DNA of 64,000 nucleotides from the NCBI RefSeq assembly GCF_003034845.1, contig NZ_PZKC01000007.1, positions 62,001-126,000 on the forward strand. The letters are read 5' to 3'. Source of the DNA: Pseudothauera lacus (GTDB taxonomy: Bacteria; Pseudomonadota; Gammaproteobacteria; Burkholderiales; Rhodocyclaceae). The position numbers were made by a program, and so were the translations under genes. Positions 8,354 to 20,214 of this stretch are shown in pieces. The notes under the pieces are model-generated. The model made no database searches, had not been told where the DNA came from, and saw only the letters and a program-made list of their open reading frames with translations. Every line of letters starts with the position of its first letter. Within the stretch, counting starts at the first letter, position 1.

Positions 8354-9274
8354 ATGCCCGCCACCCCCGACATCCGCTTCCCTTCCATCGACGGTCTGCG
8401 CGCTTTCGAGGCCGCAACGCGACTGGGCAGCTTCGAGCGCGCCGCTGACGAACTGCATGTCACCGCCAGTGCGGTGAGCAAGCGTGTGGCGACCGTGGAG
8501 GAGTTGCTCGGCGCCAGTCTGCTGAGCCGCGGCGGCAAGGCGCTGACGCCCACCGCGCTGGGCAAGGAGTACCTGGAGCAGGTGCGCGCCGCGCTCGCCC
8601 TGCTGGCCGCGGTTCCCCTGCACCAGCGTGCCGCGCAGCGCGTCGAGCGGCTGCGGGTGTGCGCACCGCCGACCTTTGCGCGGCAGGTGCTGGTGCCGGC
8701 ACTGGCATCCTTCGCCCGGGCGCAGCCGCAGATCGAGCTGGAGATCGTGCTCTCGGTGCCCTATCTCGACCTCGGCGCCGCAGACGCCGAGCTTGAAGTG
8801 CGCCACGGCGACGTTGCCGCGCATGGCGGCGAGGTGCTGATGAACGACGTCGTGGTGCCGCTGGCGGCACCGGCCCTGGTCGCCGGCATGGATACGCGCG
8901 GCAGCCCCGCGACGCTGGCCGGGCTGCCCTTGCTGCGCAGCCCACTGGAGCCTTGGGCAGCGCTGTTCGCGGCGGCGGGGCTGGCGGGGCGCGAAGAGCC
9001 GGCCAGCGGGCCGCGACTGGTCGACCTCGGCCTGTTGCTGGAGGCCGCCGCCAGTGCCCAGGGCGTGGCGCCGGGACGGCCGACGCTGGCCCGTCCGTGG
9101 CTGCGCAGCGGCGCGCTGGTGCCGCTGTTCGGCCTCCAGGCGGCGGCGCGCACGCAGTATTACATTGCCCACGCCGCGCCCCAGGGGGCGGCGGCGGTGT
9201 TCACCGCCTGGCTGCGCGAGGTATGCAGGGCCGCCGAGGCCGAGGCGGCGGAACTTCTTTCGCGGCACGGGTGA
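8354..9274 (+). CDS. LysR-family transcriptional regulator
   Basis: This 306-residue protein has an N-terminal winged helix (LRAFEAATRLGSFERAADEL) and a C-terminal effector-binding domain. The sequence is close to the GcvA-like subgroup. It lies upstream of the 2-hydroxyacid dehydrogenase gene on the same strand and is divergent from the MOSC gene across about 220 bases. Control of one of these neighbours is the simplest guess. Confidence 0.85.
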   Translation: MPATPDIRFPSIDGLRAFEAATRLGSFERAADELHVTASAVSKRVATVEELLGASLLSRGGKALTPTALGKEYLEQVRAALALLAAVPLHQRAAQRVERLRVCAPPTFARQVLVPALASFARAQPQIELEIVLSVPYLDLGAADAELEVRHGDVAAHGGEVLMNDVVVPLAAPALVAGMDTRGSPATLAGLPLLRSPLEPWAALFAAAGLAGREEPASGPRLVDLGLLLEAAASAQGVAPGRPTLARPWLRSGALVPLFGLQAAARTQYYIAHAAPQGAAAVFTAWLREVCRAAEAEAAELLSRHG

Positions 9275-9394
9275 ACTTTCTTCCGGGTCCGTCCGGCTTG
9301 TATCGGCGACGATGTCCAGACCGCCGGACACGCCCTGGCCCACCGATCAAATGCAGCCAGCCGGTCGGCAACATCACAACTACGGAGACAAGGC

Positions 9395-10561
9395 ATGAGC
9401 GTCATCACCTGCATCGAGGATCTGCGCCGTCTGGCCGTCAAGCGCGTGCCGCGCATGTTCTATGACTATGCCGACTCGGGGTCGTGGACAGAGACCACCT
9501 ATCGCGCCAACGAAAGCGACTTCCAGCCCATCAAGCTGCGCCAGCGCGTGGCGGTGAACATGGAAGGGCGCAGTCTTGCCACCACCATGGCCGGGCAGCA
9601 GGTGAAGATGCCGGTGGCGCTGGCGCCGACCGGGCTCACCGGCATGCAGCACGCCGACGGCGAAATCCTTGCGGCACGTGCGGCGGAGAAGTTCGGTGTG
9701 CCGTTCACGCTGTCGACGATGAGCATCTGCTCGATCGAGGACATTGCCGAGCACACCACGGCGCCGTTCTGGTTCCAGGTCTACATGCTGCGCGACCGCG
9801 ACTTCATCCGCCGCCTGATCGAGCGTGCGCAGGCGGCAAAGTGTTCGGCACTGATGCTCACGCTGGATCTGCAGATCCTCGGCCAGCGCCACAAGGACCT
9901 CAAGAACGGGCTTTCCGCACCGCCCAAGCCGACACTTGCCAACCTCATCAACCTCGCCACCAAGCCGCGCTGGTGCATGGGGATGCTGGGCACGCCGCGG
10001 CGCACCTTCCGCAACATCGTCGGCCACGCCAAGGGGGTGGCCGACATGTCCTCGCTGTCGAGCTGGACGGCCGAGCAGTTCGATCCGGCGCTGTCGTGGG
10101 CGGACGTGGAGTGGGTGAAGAAGCTGTGGGGCGGCAAGCTCATCCTGAAGGGCATCATGGACGCCGAGGACGCCCGCCTGGCCGCCGACAGCGGCGCCGA
10201 TGCGCTGGTGGTCTCCAACCACGGCGGCCGCCAGCTCGACGGCGCGCCCTCCTCCATCCACGCCCTGCCGGGCATCGTCGATGCCGTGGGCGAGCGCATC
10301 GAGGTATGGATGGACGGCGGCATCCGCAGCGGCCAGGACGTGCTCAAGGCCGTCGCCCTGGGCGCACGCGGCACGCTCATCGGCCGCCCCTTCCTCTACG
10401 GCCTGGGCGCCATGGGCGAGGCCGGGGTGAGCAAGTGCCTGGAGCTGATCCACCGCGAGCTGGACATCACCATGGCCTTCTGCGGCCACACCGACATCCG
10501 CAAGGTGGGGCGCGACATCCTCATCCCGGGCAGCTATCCCAGCGCCGACCAGAAGCGCTGA
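9395..10561 (+). CDS. lldD: FMN-dependent L-lactate / 2-hydroxyacid dehydrogenase
   Basis: This 388-residue protein belongs to the FMN-dependent alpha-hydroxyacid oxidase/dehydrogenase family. The active-site segment SNHGGRQLDGAPSS carries the catalytic base His276, and the FMN phosphate site appears as MDGGIRSGQDVLKA. LldD oxidises L-lactate to pyruvate and passes electrons to the quinone pool at the membrane. A GGAG ribosome site precedes the ATG. Other 2-hydroxyacids, such as mandelate or glycolate, cannot be excluded as the substrate. Confidence 0.85.
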   Translation: MSVITCIEDLRRLAVKRVPRMFYDYADSGSWTETTYRANESDFQPIKLRQRVAVNMEGRSLATTMAGQQVKMPVALAPTGLTGMQHADGEILAARAAEKFGVPFTLSTMSICSIEDIAEHTTAPFWFQVYMLRDRDFIRRLIERAQAAKCSALMLTLDLQILGQRHKDLKNGLSAPPKPTLANLINLATKPRWCMGMLGTPRRTFRNIVGHAKGVADMSSLSSWTAEQFDPALSWADVEWVKKLWGGKLILKGIMDAEDARLAADSGADALVVSNHGGRQLDGAPSSIHALPGIVDAVGERIEVWMDGGIRSGQDVLKAVALGARGTLIGRPFLYGLGAMGEAGVSKCLELIHRELDITMAFCGHTDIRKVGRDILIPGSYPSADQKR

Positions 10562-10845
10562 CGGGCGCGTTCCAGCTCGCCCTGCGCGGCCGCGCCGGCG
10601 AGCGCCAGCGCGCAGCGGTGATAGTCCTCGAAGGCCGCCTGCAGCACCGCAGTATCCACCTGTGCGGCGGCGGGCGGCCCTTCAGGCTGGGGGGGTGCTT
10701 CACCGGACATCGGCTGCAGCACCGCGTGCTTGGGGATGAAGGCGGTGCCGCCGGCATCGGCCGAGGCCGTCATCGGCCCCACCTTGGTGTAGGTCTGCCC
10801 CTTCCACTGGAAGCGGGCGCCGAGGGGGAGATGGTCTATCTTCAT
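10534..10845 (-). CDS. Small uncharacterised protein
   Basis: This 103-residue protein starts at MKIDHLPLGARFQWKGQTYTK. The first half looks like a short beta-rich domain (RFQWKGQTYTKVGPMTASA...GTAFIPKHAVLQPM) often found as a small stand-alone proteobacterial protein. The second half is Ala-rich and probably helical. It overlaps the 3' end of the lactate dehydrogenase gene by 28 bases in convergent orientation. I do not recognise a function. Confidence 0.6.
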   Translation of the reverse strand: MKIDHLPLGARFQWKGQTYTKVGPMTASADAGGTAFIPKHAVLQPMSGEAPPQPEGPPAAAQVDTAVLQAAFEDYHRCALALAGAAAQGELERARQRFWSALG

Positions 10846-10910
10846 GAGGCGGACGGGGAAGGAAACAAGGCTGCAGTTTAGCCGCTGCGCGGCCTGCTGC
10901 CGCACGCCCT

Positions 10911-12058
10911 TCAGGCATGGTCGGCAAAGCGCTGGGCGATGTCGATGAAGTAGTCCTGGCGCCTGAGCAGCGCATCGGTGATGTCGGGGTCGAAATGCCG
11001 GCCACGCTCGCTGCGGATGTGTTCGACCACCTCCGTGAAGGGCAGCGCCGCCTTGTAGTGGCGATGGCTGGCGAGGGCGTCGAAGACATCGGCAATGGCC
11101 ATCAGGCGGCCGGGCAACGGGATGGCCTCGCCGGCAAGGCCGTTGGGATAGCCCTTGCCGTCCCAGCGTTCATGGTGGCATTCGGCGATCTGCCGCGCGA
11201 CTTCCAGGAAGGCCAGCGGGGCCTCTTCGCCTGCGCTCGCTGCCGGGGTCCATTGTGGCCCGACGACGGTGCGGATGGCCTCGACGATGGCATCGGCACC
11301 GATCTGTGCATGGCGCTTCATGATTTCGAATTCGGCGGCGTCGAGGGCGCCCGGCTTGAGCAGGATGCGGTCGGGGATGCCGACTTTGCCGATGTCGTGG
11401 AGGGGCGCCGCAGCGGCGATCAGCTGACACTGGCGCTTGCTCAGTTGCGCGGCAAAGCGCGGGTGGCCCTGCAGTTCGTCGATGAGAACCTCGATGTAGG
11501 CGCGCGTGCGGTTGAGATGGTTGCCGGTCTCGTTGTCGCGGGTGGCGGTCAGCATCGCCAGGGCCTGCAGGCTGATCTCCTTGATCAGGTTGTTCTCGTG
11601 CGAGCGCCGCGCGACCTCGGCCTCCAGTTCATCGTTGTGGCGGGCCAGGAGGTCGCGGGCGCGCTTGAGTTCGAGCTGGGTGCGCACCCGCGCAAGCAGG
11701 ATTGCCGGCCGCACCGGCTTGACCACGTAATCCACCGCGCCGAGGGCGAGGCCGTATTCCTCGTTCTCGTCGGCATCCATGGCGGTAACGAAGATCACCG
11801 GGATGTCGCGGGTGAGCGGCTCGGCATGCAGGCGGCGGATGACATCATGGCCGCTCATGTCGGGCATCATGACGTCGAGCAGGATGAGGTCCGGGCGCGG
11901 CGCGCCAGCCGCCGCACGCAGCGCGCTGGCCCCGGAGTTGGCCACGCGCACGGTGTACAGCTTGCGCAGCAGCTCGCCGATGACGACGAGGTTGTCGGGG
12001 GCGTCATCGACGACCAGCACGACCGGCCGCGCGGCGGCGGAGGGCGGCGGCGCCGTAT

Positions 12059-12062
<4 letters not shown>
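10911..12062 (-). CDS. Response regulator with HD-GYP phosphodiesterase domain
   Basis: This 383-residue protein has an N-terminal receiver domain ([10 protein letters not shown]... phosphoacceptor Asp in [13 protein letters not shown]), a short coiled linker and a C-terminal HD-GYP domain with HDIGK near residue 222 and GKGYPNG near residue 304. HD-GYP domains hydrolyse cyclic-di-GMP; the RpfG type controls motility, biofilm or virulence. The start ATG overlaps the stop of the hybrid kinase gene (ATGA), so the two should be a cognate pair. Both signature motifs are intact. Confidence 0.9.
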
Positions 12063-15325
<3,263 letters not shown>

Positions 15326-15482
15326 GAGCGCTGTTCCTCGGCCGTTGATGCGCGGTTGGCAACCCGGCATGAGCCCTTCCGTCCAGCGCGGGCGGGCCGT
15401 CTACTCAAGACCATAGCACAGTCGTGGTCATGGACGCCGCCCATCCCTCCTTGGCCGTGACATATTCATCGCCCGGCAGAGC

Positions 15483-16601
15483 TCAGGCTGAGCTCAGTGC
15501 AGGGTAATCGAGATAGCCGTGCTCGCCGCCGCCGTAGAAGGTCCTGCTGTCCCAGGCGTTGAGCGGCGCGTTCTCGCGCAGACGCTGCACCAGGTCCGGG
15601 TTGGCGATGAAGGCCTTGCCGAAGGCGACAATGTCCGCGCGCCCTGCGGCCACCGCTGCGATCGCCAGCTCGCGGTCGTAGCCGTTGTTCACCATCCACG
15701 CGCCCTGGCCGCCGGCCTGGGCATAGGCGGCGCGCAGCGCGGCGTAGTCGAAGGGCGCCTCACCCTGTTGGAAGTCGCGCGGCCCGCCGGTGGCGCCTTC
15801 GATGATGTGCACATAGGCCAGCGGCCAGCGCGCCAGTTGCTCCACCACGTAGGTGAACAGCGGCTGCGGGTCGGGGTCGGCGGCGTCGTTGGCCGGGGTG
15901 ACCGGCGAGATGCGGATGCCCACGCGCCCGGCGCCGATCTCGGCGGTGATCGCGTCCATCACCTCGACCAGCAGACGGGCACGATTGGCGATGCTGCCGC
16001 CGTAGGCGTCCGTGCGCTGGTTGCTGCCCGAACGCAGGAACTGGTCGATGAGGTAGCCGTTGGCGGCATGGACTTCGACACCATCGAAACCGGCCTCGAT
16101 GGCCGCGCGCGCGGCACGGCGGTAGTCCTCGACGATGCCGGGAATCTCGTCGATGTCCAGCGCACGCGGTTCGGAGGTCGGCACGAAGCTGCCGCTGCCG
16201 TCCGCATTGACGAGGTAGGTCTTGGTCTTCGCGGTAATGGCCGAAGGCGCCACCGGTGCCGCACCGCCGGGCTGCAGCGCGCTGTGCGAGACGCGACCGA
16301 CGTGCCAGAGTTGAGTGACGATGGTGCCGCCTGCGGCGTGCACCGCCTCGGTGACCCGCCGCCAACCGGCAATCTGCTCAGGCGCGTAGAGGCCGGGCAC
16401 ATCGGAATAGCCCTGTCCTTGATGGCTGATCGCGGTGGCCTCGGTGATCAGCAGGCCGGCGCTGGCGCGCTGCGCGTAGTAGGTGGCAGTCATCGCCGCC
16501 GGCACCGCGCCGGGCGCGCGGTTGCGGGTGAGCGGGGCCATGGCGATGCGGTTGGCGAGCTTCAGTTCGCCGGCGACAAGGGGGTCGAAGAGGGTAGTCA
16601 T
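15483..16601 (-). CDS. Old-yellow-enzyme family alkene reductase
   Basis: This 372-residue protein is an NADH:flavin oxidoreductase of the NemA/OYE type. FDPLVAGELKLANRIAMAPLTRNRA opens the barrel, and the family signature EVHAANGYLIDQFLR and RTDAYGGS motifs are present. These FMN enzymes reduce activated alkenes, quinones or nitro-esters with NADPH. A GGAG site precedes the ATG. The ArsR gene lies 33 bases upstream on the same strand, so the two probably form one operon that the regulator represses. Confidence 0.9.
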   Translation of the reverse strand: MTTLFDPLVAGELKLANRIAMAPLTRNRAPGAVPAAMTATYYAQRASAGLLITEATAISHQGQGYSDVPGLYAPEQIAGWRRVTEAVHAAGGTIVTQLWHVGRVSHSALQPGGAAPVAPSAITAKTKTYLVNADGSGSFVPTSEPRALDIDEIPGIVEDYRRAARAAIEAGFDGVEVHAANGYLIDQFLRSGSNQRTDAYGGSIANRARLLVEVMDAITAEIGAGRVGIRISPVTPANDAADPDPQPLFTYVVEQLARWPLAYVHIIEGATGGPRDFQQGEAPFDYAALRAAYAQAGGQGAWMVNNGYDRELAIAAVAAGRADIVAFGKAFIANPDLVQRLRENAPLNAWDSRTFYGGGEHGYLDYPALSSA

Positions 16602-16634
16602 GGGGGCGGTCTCCGGGGGTAAGGCATGAGGGGG

Positions 16635-16928
16635 TCAAAGCTCGTGGCCGATCTGGCGCAGAAACTCGGCAACGGTCTCTTCATTGCGCTTGTAGAACAC
16701 CCACTGGCCGATGCGCCGGGTGCTGACCAGGCCGGCGCGCGTGAGCACCGCCAGGTGGGTGGACACGGTGGATTGCGACAGCCCGCAACGGGCGAACTTG
16801 CCCGCGCACACGCCGACTTCGAGCGGATGCTCCTGATCGGCGAAATGCTTCTCCGGCTCCTTGAGCCACTGCAGGATTTCGCGCCGCACCGGGTGGGCGA
16901 GCGCCTTGATGACTTCGTCGAGATCCAT
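16635..16928 (-). CDS. ArsR-family transcriptional repressor
   Basis: This protein has about 97 residues if started at MDLDEVIKALAHPVRREIL, where family homology begins. Upstream in-frame ATGs at 16949 and 16967 are possible alternatives. The winged helix includes CGLSQSTVSTHLAVLTRAGLV as the recognition helix region. Cysteines in VGVCAGKFARCGLSQ lie close to the DNA-binding helix and could sense electrophiles or metal. It precedes the alkene reductase gene. A strong inverted repeat in the adjacent AT-rich region is the likely operator. Confidence 0.85.
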   Translation of the reverse strand: MDLDEVIKALAHPVRREILQWLKEPEKHFADQEHPLEVGVCAGKFARCGLSQSTVSTHLAVLTRAGLVSTRRIGQWVFYKRNEETVAEFLRQIGHEL

Positions 16929-16990
16929 GTGGGTCCGCCGCGCAAACATCGTCACAAGTCGATTCATTGATCGACGAATGACGAAATTAA

Positions 16991-17030
16991 TATCGTAGTT
17001 TTTCGAACTATAGATCGCTATTTTTCGATA
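16991..17030. promoter_or_regulatory. Operator-like palindromes between ArsR and YgjP-like genes
   Basis: This strongly AT-rich stretch in a GC-rich genome contains the exact inverted repeat TAGTT...AACTA (16996-17010, five-base centre). A wider pair, TATCG at 16991-16995 and CGATA at 17026-17030, surrounds it. It sits between the divergent ArsR and metalloprotein genes and is well placed for ArsR dimer binding. The promoter elements themselves are not obvious. Confidence 0.45.
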
Positions 17031-17095
17031 CGCAAATCGAAGTCATTCGATGTAAGCTCCCGCCACACCTCCTGCCCTCCCCCCGCCCTGTGCCC

Positions 17096-17605
17096 ATGCC
17101 AAGCTACCTTGCCGGCTATCCGCCCGAACTCGTCGACCAGGCCGACGCCCTGATCGCCGCCGGAAAGATGGGCGCCATCCTGCGCAGGAAGTACCCGCAG
17201 GCGCACGCGGTGCGCACCGACAAGGCGCTCTACGACTATGTACAGGCGATGAAGGGCGACTACCTGCGCAACGCACCGCCACTCGCCCGGGTCGCCTTCG
17301 ACGGCAAGCTGCAGGAGTTGCGCAATGCGCTCGGCACCCATACGCGCATCTCGCGCGTACAGGGCGGGCGTCTGAAGGCCAAGCGCGAGATCCATGTCGC
17401 CGCGGTGTTCAAGGCCATGCCGGAAGAGTTCCTGCGCATGATCGTGGTGCACGAACTGGCCCACCTCAAGGAGCCGGAGCACGACAAGGCCTTCTACCAA
17501 CTGTGCTGCCACATGGAGCCGGCCTACCATCAGCTGGAATTCGACCTGCGGGTGTATCTGAGCCACCTGGAGGCGGGGGGCGAGGCGCTGTGGGCAGGAA
17601 ACTGA
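17096..17605 (+). CDS. YgjP-like metallopeptidase-fold protein
   Basis: This 169-residue protein has a zincin-type motif HELAHLKEPEHDKAFYQLC, with the two His and Glu of HExxH plus a downstream His, as in the YgjP/DUF45 family. ATG 17096 is preferred over GTG 17090. YgjP-type proteins are predicted zinc hydrolases without an agreed substrate. It is divergent from ArsR across the operator-like region, so it may share that control. Confidence 0.75.
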   Translation: MPSYLAGYPPELVDQADALIAAGKMGAILRRKYPQAHAVRTDKALYDYVQAMKGDYLRNAPPLARVAFDGKLQELRNALGTHTRISRVQGGRLKAKREIHVAAVFKAMPEEFLRMIVVHELAHLKEPEHDKAFYQLCCHMEPAYHQLEFDLRVYLSHLEAGGEALWAGN

Positions 17606-17636
17606 GCCGTCCGCGGGGGCGCCTGCGACGGGGTAC

Positions 17637-18032
17637 TCAGACCATGCTCGGATCGATACGGGCAGCCAGCTCCATCAGCTTGCCGTCTGCGGAGAGCAGA
17701 CGCGCACCGTAGCGCATCGCCAGCACGAGATAGAGCAGGTCATACACCGGGTGAGCGTGCAGGATGGCCTGCGACATGGCCTCGGTAGCCAGTCCCTCAT
17801 CCGCTTCGAAGCTATCGACCAGACCGCGCGCCTCATCCAGTCGGGTCAGCGCTGTCTGCTTGTCGATGACCCCGGCGCGCACGTACTTCCACAAGGTGTT
17901 GGCAACCTCTCCATGGAACAGCGTCGGCGCCAGCACGAGATCGCAGCCTTCGAGCGCGCCGATCAGGTCCGCCGCGCGGTCGGTGCGCATGACCACATTG
18001 ACCGCGGCGGAAGCATCGAGCACCGCACGCAT
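17637..18032 (-). CDS. PIN-domain toxin (VapC/FitB-like)
   Basis: This 131-residue protein has the four PIN acidic residues, read as Asp6, Glu42, Asp98 and Asp116, in the order found in VapC-type RNases. It is expected to cleave RNA with Mg2+ when released from its antitoxin. The antitoxin gene lies four bases upstream on the same strand. All catalytic residues are present, so the toxin is probably active. Confidence 0.85.
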   Translation of the reverse strand: MRAVLDASAAVNVVMRTDRAADLIGALEGCDLVLAPTLFHGEVANTLWKYVRAGVIDKQTALTRLDEARGLVDSFEADEGLATEAMSQAILHAHPVYDLLYLVLAMRYGARLLSADGKLMELAARIDPSMV

Positions 18033-18036
18033 CGAC

Positions 18037-18279
18037 TCAGCGCTCGCGGTCGCTGCGAATCAGCGCTTCCGGGCGCTCGGAGGGAGCCGCCGCAAACTCG
18101 GGAAGGCTGCGTTTGATCGCCGCCAGCAGGGACGCCCGTCGCCCGCCTTCCTGCCCGGCGCCCGCACCGCGCAGCTCGATCAGCGCCTGCTGCGCCAGAC
18201 TGCGCTGCGCGCGCTCCGCACGGAACGCCAGTGCCTGATAGACGTCATCGGGAACATTGCGGATCTGCAGGGTCGGCAT
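18037..18279 (-). CDS. Antitoxin of the PIN toxin pair (FitA-like)
   Basis: This 80-residue protein starts at MPTLQIRNVPDDVYQALAFR, a ribbon-helix-helix DNA-binding start of the FitA/plasmid-stability type. The C-terminal part (LPEFAAAPSERPEALIRSDRER) should wrap the toxin. It precedes the PIN gene by four bases, as is normal for such pairs. The AT-rich stretch upstream (about 18290-18330) is the likely autoregulated promoter. Confidence 0.8.
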   Translation of the reverse strand: MPTLQIRNVPDDVYQALAFRAERAQRSLAQQALIELRGAGAGQEGGRRASLLAAIKRSLPEFAAAPSERPEALIRSDRER

Positions 18280-18456
18280 CGATTGGCTCCAGACTTGCAT
18301 CACTATGCATGCATTTTGGTGCAGTCTGTCTGACATCGCAAGCCACGCGCAGATCGACCGAACGCCCGTCACCGGACTTCTGACCTTATCGCCAGCGCAC
18401 TTTTCCCGCACAATCGGCCCACAAGCGTCCAACAACATCCCCGCCGAGAGCCCGCC

Positions 18457-20076
18457 ATGCGCGTCACCCTGGTTCACCCCGCCGGCTTCAACTTCGTCCC
18501 CGGCCAGCCGGACTTTTCCGTACTCGCCAACCGCATGGCGCCGATCGGCATCCTGCAGCTCGCCTCCTGGCTGGAAAAGCACGGCCACCCCACCCAGGTG
18601 CATGACTGCCTGGGCCCCTACGCGCCGCCCACCATCGAGGAGAACGCCGAACAGGTGCTGGCCACCGACCCGGAGATGGTGGGCTTCTCGGCCACCACCT
18701 CGGGCTTCATGGACGCGGTGGATCTGGCGGCCTACATCAAGGCCAGGCGCCCCCACGTGAAGATCTTCTTCGGCAACGTGCATGTGTCGTCGATCGGCGC
18801 GCCGCTGCTGGAGCACTTTCCGGAGATCGACTACCTGTGCATCGGCGAGGGCGAAGGGGCAATCCTCGACATTGCCGACGGCCTCGCCGACCGCGACGTA
18901 GCCAACATCATCTACCGCGGCAGCGACGGCCAGCCGGTGATCAACCCGCGCCGCGCGCGCATCCTCGATCTCGACGAACTGCCCTTCCCGGCCTACGAGA
19001 AGCTCGCCGGCTTCCCGCACGGCTACCATCTGCCGCTGTTCTCCTACGAGAAGCGCTGGGGCGCCACGATGATCACCTCGCGCGGCTGCCCCTACACCTG
19101 TTCGTTCTGCGACCGCACGGTGTACGAGCGCCTCTACAAGTACAACTCCGCGCAGTACGTGTACGACCACATCAAGCACCTGCGCGACAACTTCGGCGTG
19201 CATCACATCAACATCTACGACGATCTGTTCACCGCCAGCAAGAAGCGCATCTTCGAACTGTGCGAACTGCTGATCGCCAAGCCGCTGGGGGTGGATTTCA
19301 ACTGTGCGATCCGCACCGGCCACACCTCGGACGAGATGCTCGGGCTGTTGAAGCGCGCCGGCGCCCTGATGGTGTCGATGGGCATCGAATCGGCCGACCC
19401 CGGCATGATGGAACGCCACAAGACCGGGGTGACGCTGGAGGAGGTGAAGAAGACCGTGGAGCAGATCCACGCCGCCGGGCTGCGCGCCAAGGGCCTGTTC
19501 ATCTTCGGCCTGCCCGGCGAGACGCCGGAGACGGTGAAGGTCACCAGCGACTTCATCCTCTCGCTGGACCTCGACGAAATGAACATGACCAAGTTCAGCC
19601 CGATGTACGGCGCGCCGATCTGGGACGAATGCGTCTCCGGCAAGGAAGGCGACTTCATCGAGGACTGGCGCCTGATGAACTGCCTGAACTTCGTCTACAA
19701 GCCCAACGGCTTCGAGTCGCGCGAAGAGATGGACGCGCTCTACAACTGGCACGTGCGCCGCTTCTACGACAGCAAGCCCTACCGCCGCCGCTTCGCGAAA
19801 CGGCTGTGGGCGCACCGCTGGAGCCTGTGGCACATCGTCCGCCACCTGCCGGAGGTCATCCGCGCGGCGCGCTACTTCAGCGCCAACAAGGCGCAGCTGG
19901 AGGCCGCCAAGCAGAACTTCGCCCCGCACCCCCGCCAGCCCAGCGGCCTGAAGCCCTTCCTGAGCCCGGAGCTGCAGGCCGACGCCATCGCCGCGATGTC
20001 GCCGGTGAAGGTCTCGCGACGGGTGAAGAAACCTGCCGCGGAAGGCGACGGCGGGCTGGTGGTACAGCCGATCTGA
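18457..20076 (+). CDS. B12-binding-domain radical SAM protein
   Basis: This 539-residue protein has an N-terminal Rossmann-like cobalamin-binding-type domain (about 1-150), a radical SAM core with Cys211, Cys215 and Cys218 (CPYTCSFC) for the 4Fe-4S cluster, and a C-terminal helical extension of about 150 residues. Such enzymes methylate or rearrange unactivated carbons; the BchE/HpnP-like layout is a match in order only. It stands alone between two divergent or unrelated units, so its substrate cannot be inferred. Confidence 0.85.
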   Translation: MRVTLVHPAGFNFVPGQPDFSVLANRMAPIGILQLASWLEKHGHPTQVHDCLGPYAPPTIEENAEQVLATDPEMVGFSATTSGFMDAVDLAAYIKARRPHVKIFFGNVHVSSIGAPLLEHFPEIDYLCIGEGEGAILDIADGLADRDVANIIYRGSDGQPVINPRRARILDLDELPFPAYEKLAGFPHGYHLPLFSYEKRWGATMITSRGCPYTCSFCDRTVYERLYKYNSAQYVYDHIKHLRDNFGVHHINIYDDLFTASKKRIFELCELLIAKPLGVDFNCAIRTGHTSDEMLGLLKRAGALMVSMGIESADPGMMERHKTGVTLEEVKKTVEQIHAAGLRAKGLFIFGLPGETPETVKVTSDFILSLDLDEMNMTKFSPMYGAPIWDECVSGKEGDFIEDWRLMNCLNFVYKPNGFESREEMDALYNWHVRRFYDSKPYRRRFAKRLWAHRWSLWHIVRHLPEVIRAARYFSANKAQLEAAKQNFAPHPRQPSGLKPFLSPELQADAIAAMSPVKVSRRVKKPAAEGDGGLVVQPI

Positions 20077-20155
20077 GTCCGCCAGCAGGCAGCTGCGATA
20101 CCGGCAGAAGACGGCAACCCCGACGTCCGGGGCGATCCACGCGGGGAAGCCGCAA

Positions 20156-20182
20156 TTGAAGGCATACGGCGATTCGTATAGC
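20156..20182 (+). promoter_or_regulatory. Candidate promoter and inverted repeat before the TelA gene
   Basis: A TTGAAG hexamer (20156-20161) is followed, 15 bases later, by TATAGC (20177-20182). Within it lies the inverted repeat ATACG (20164-20168) and CGTAT (20175-20179). Spacing is shorter than ideal, so the promoter call is weak, but the palindrome is exact and ends 35 bases before the start codon. Confidence 0.3.
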
Positions 20183-20214
20183 ATTCCTGATCGTCATTTC
20201 ACGCCGTCTCCATC

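Noticed and set aside
18300-20184. Long minus-strand frame upstream of the antitoxin gene
   Set aside because: It is the mirror of the radical SAM gene. Only the last 80 codons, from 18279, are the real antitoxin gene.
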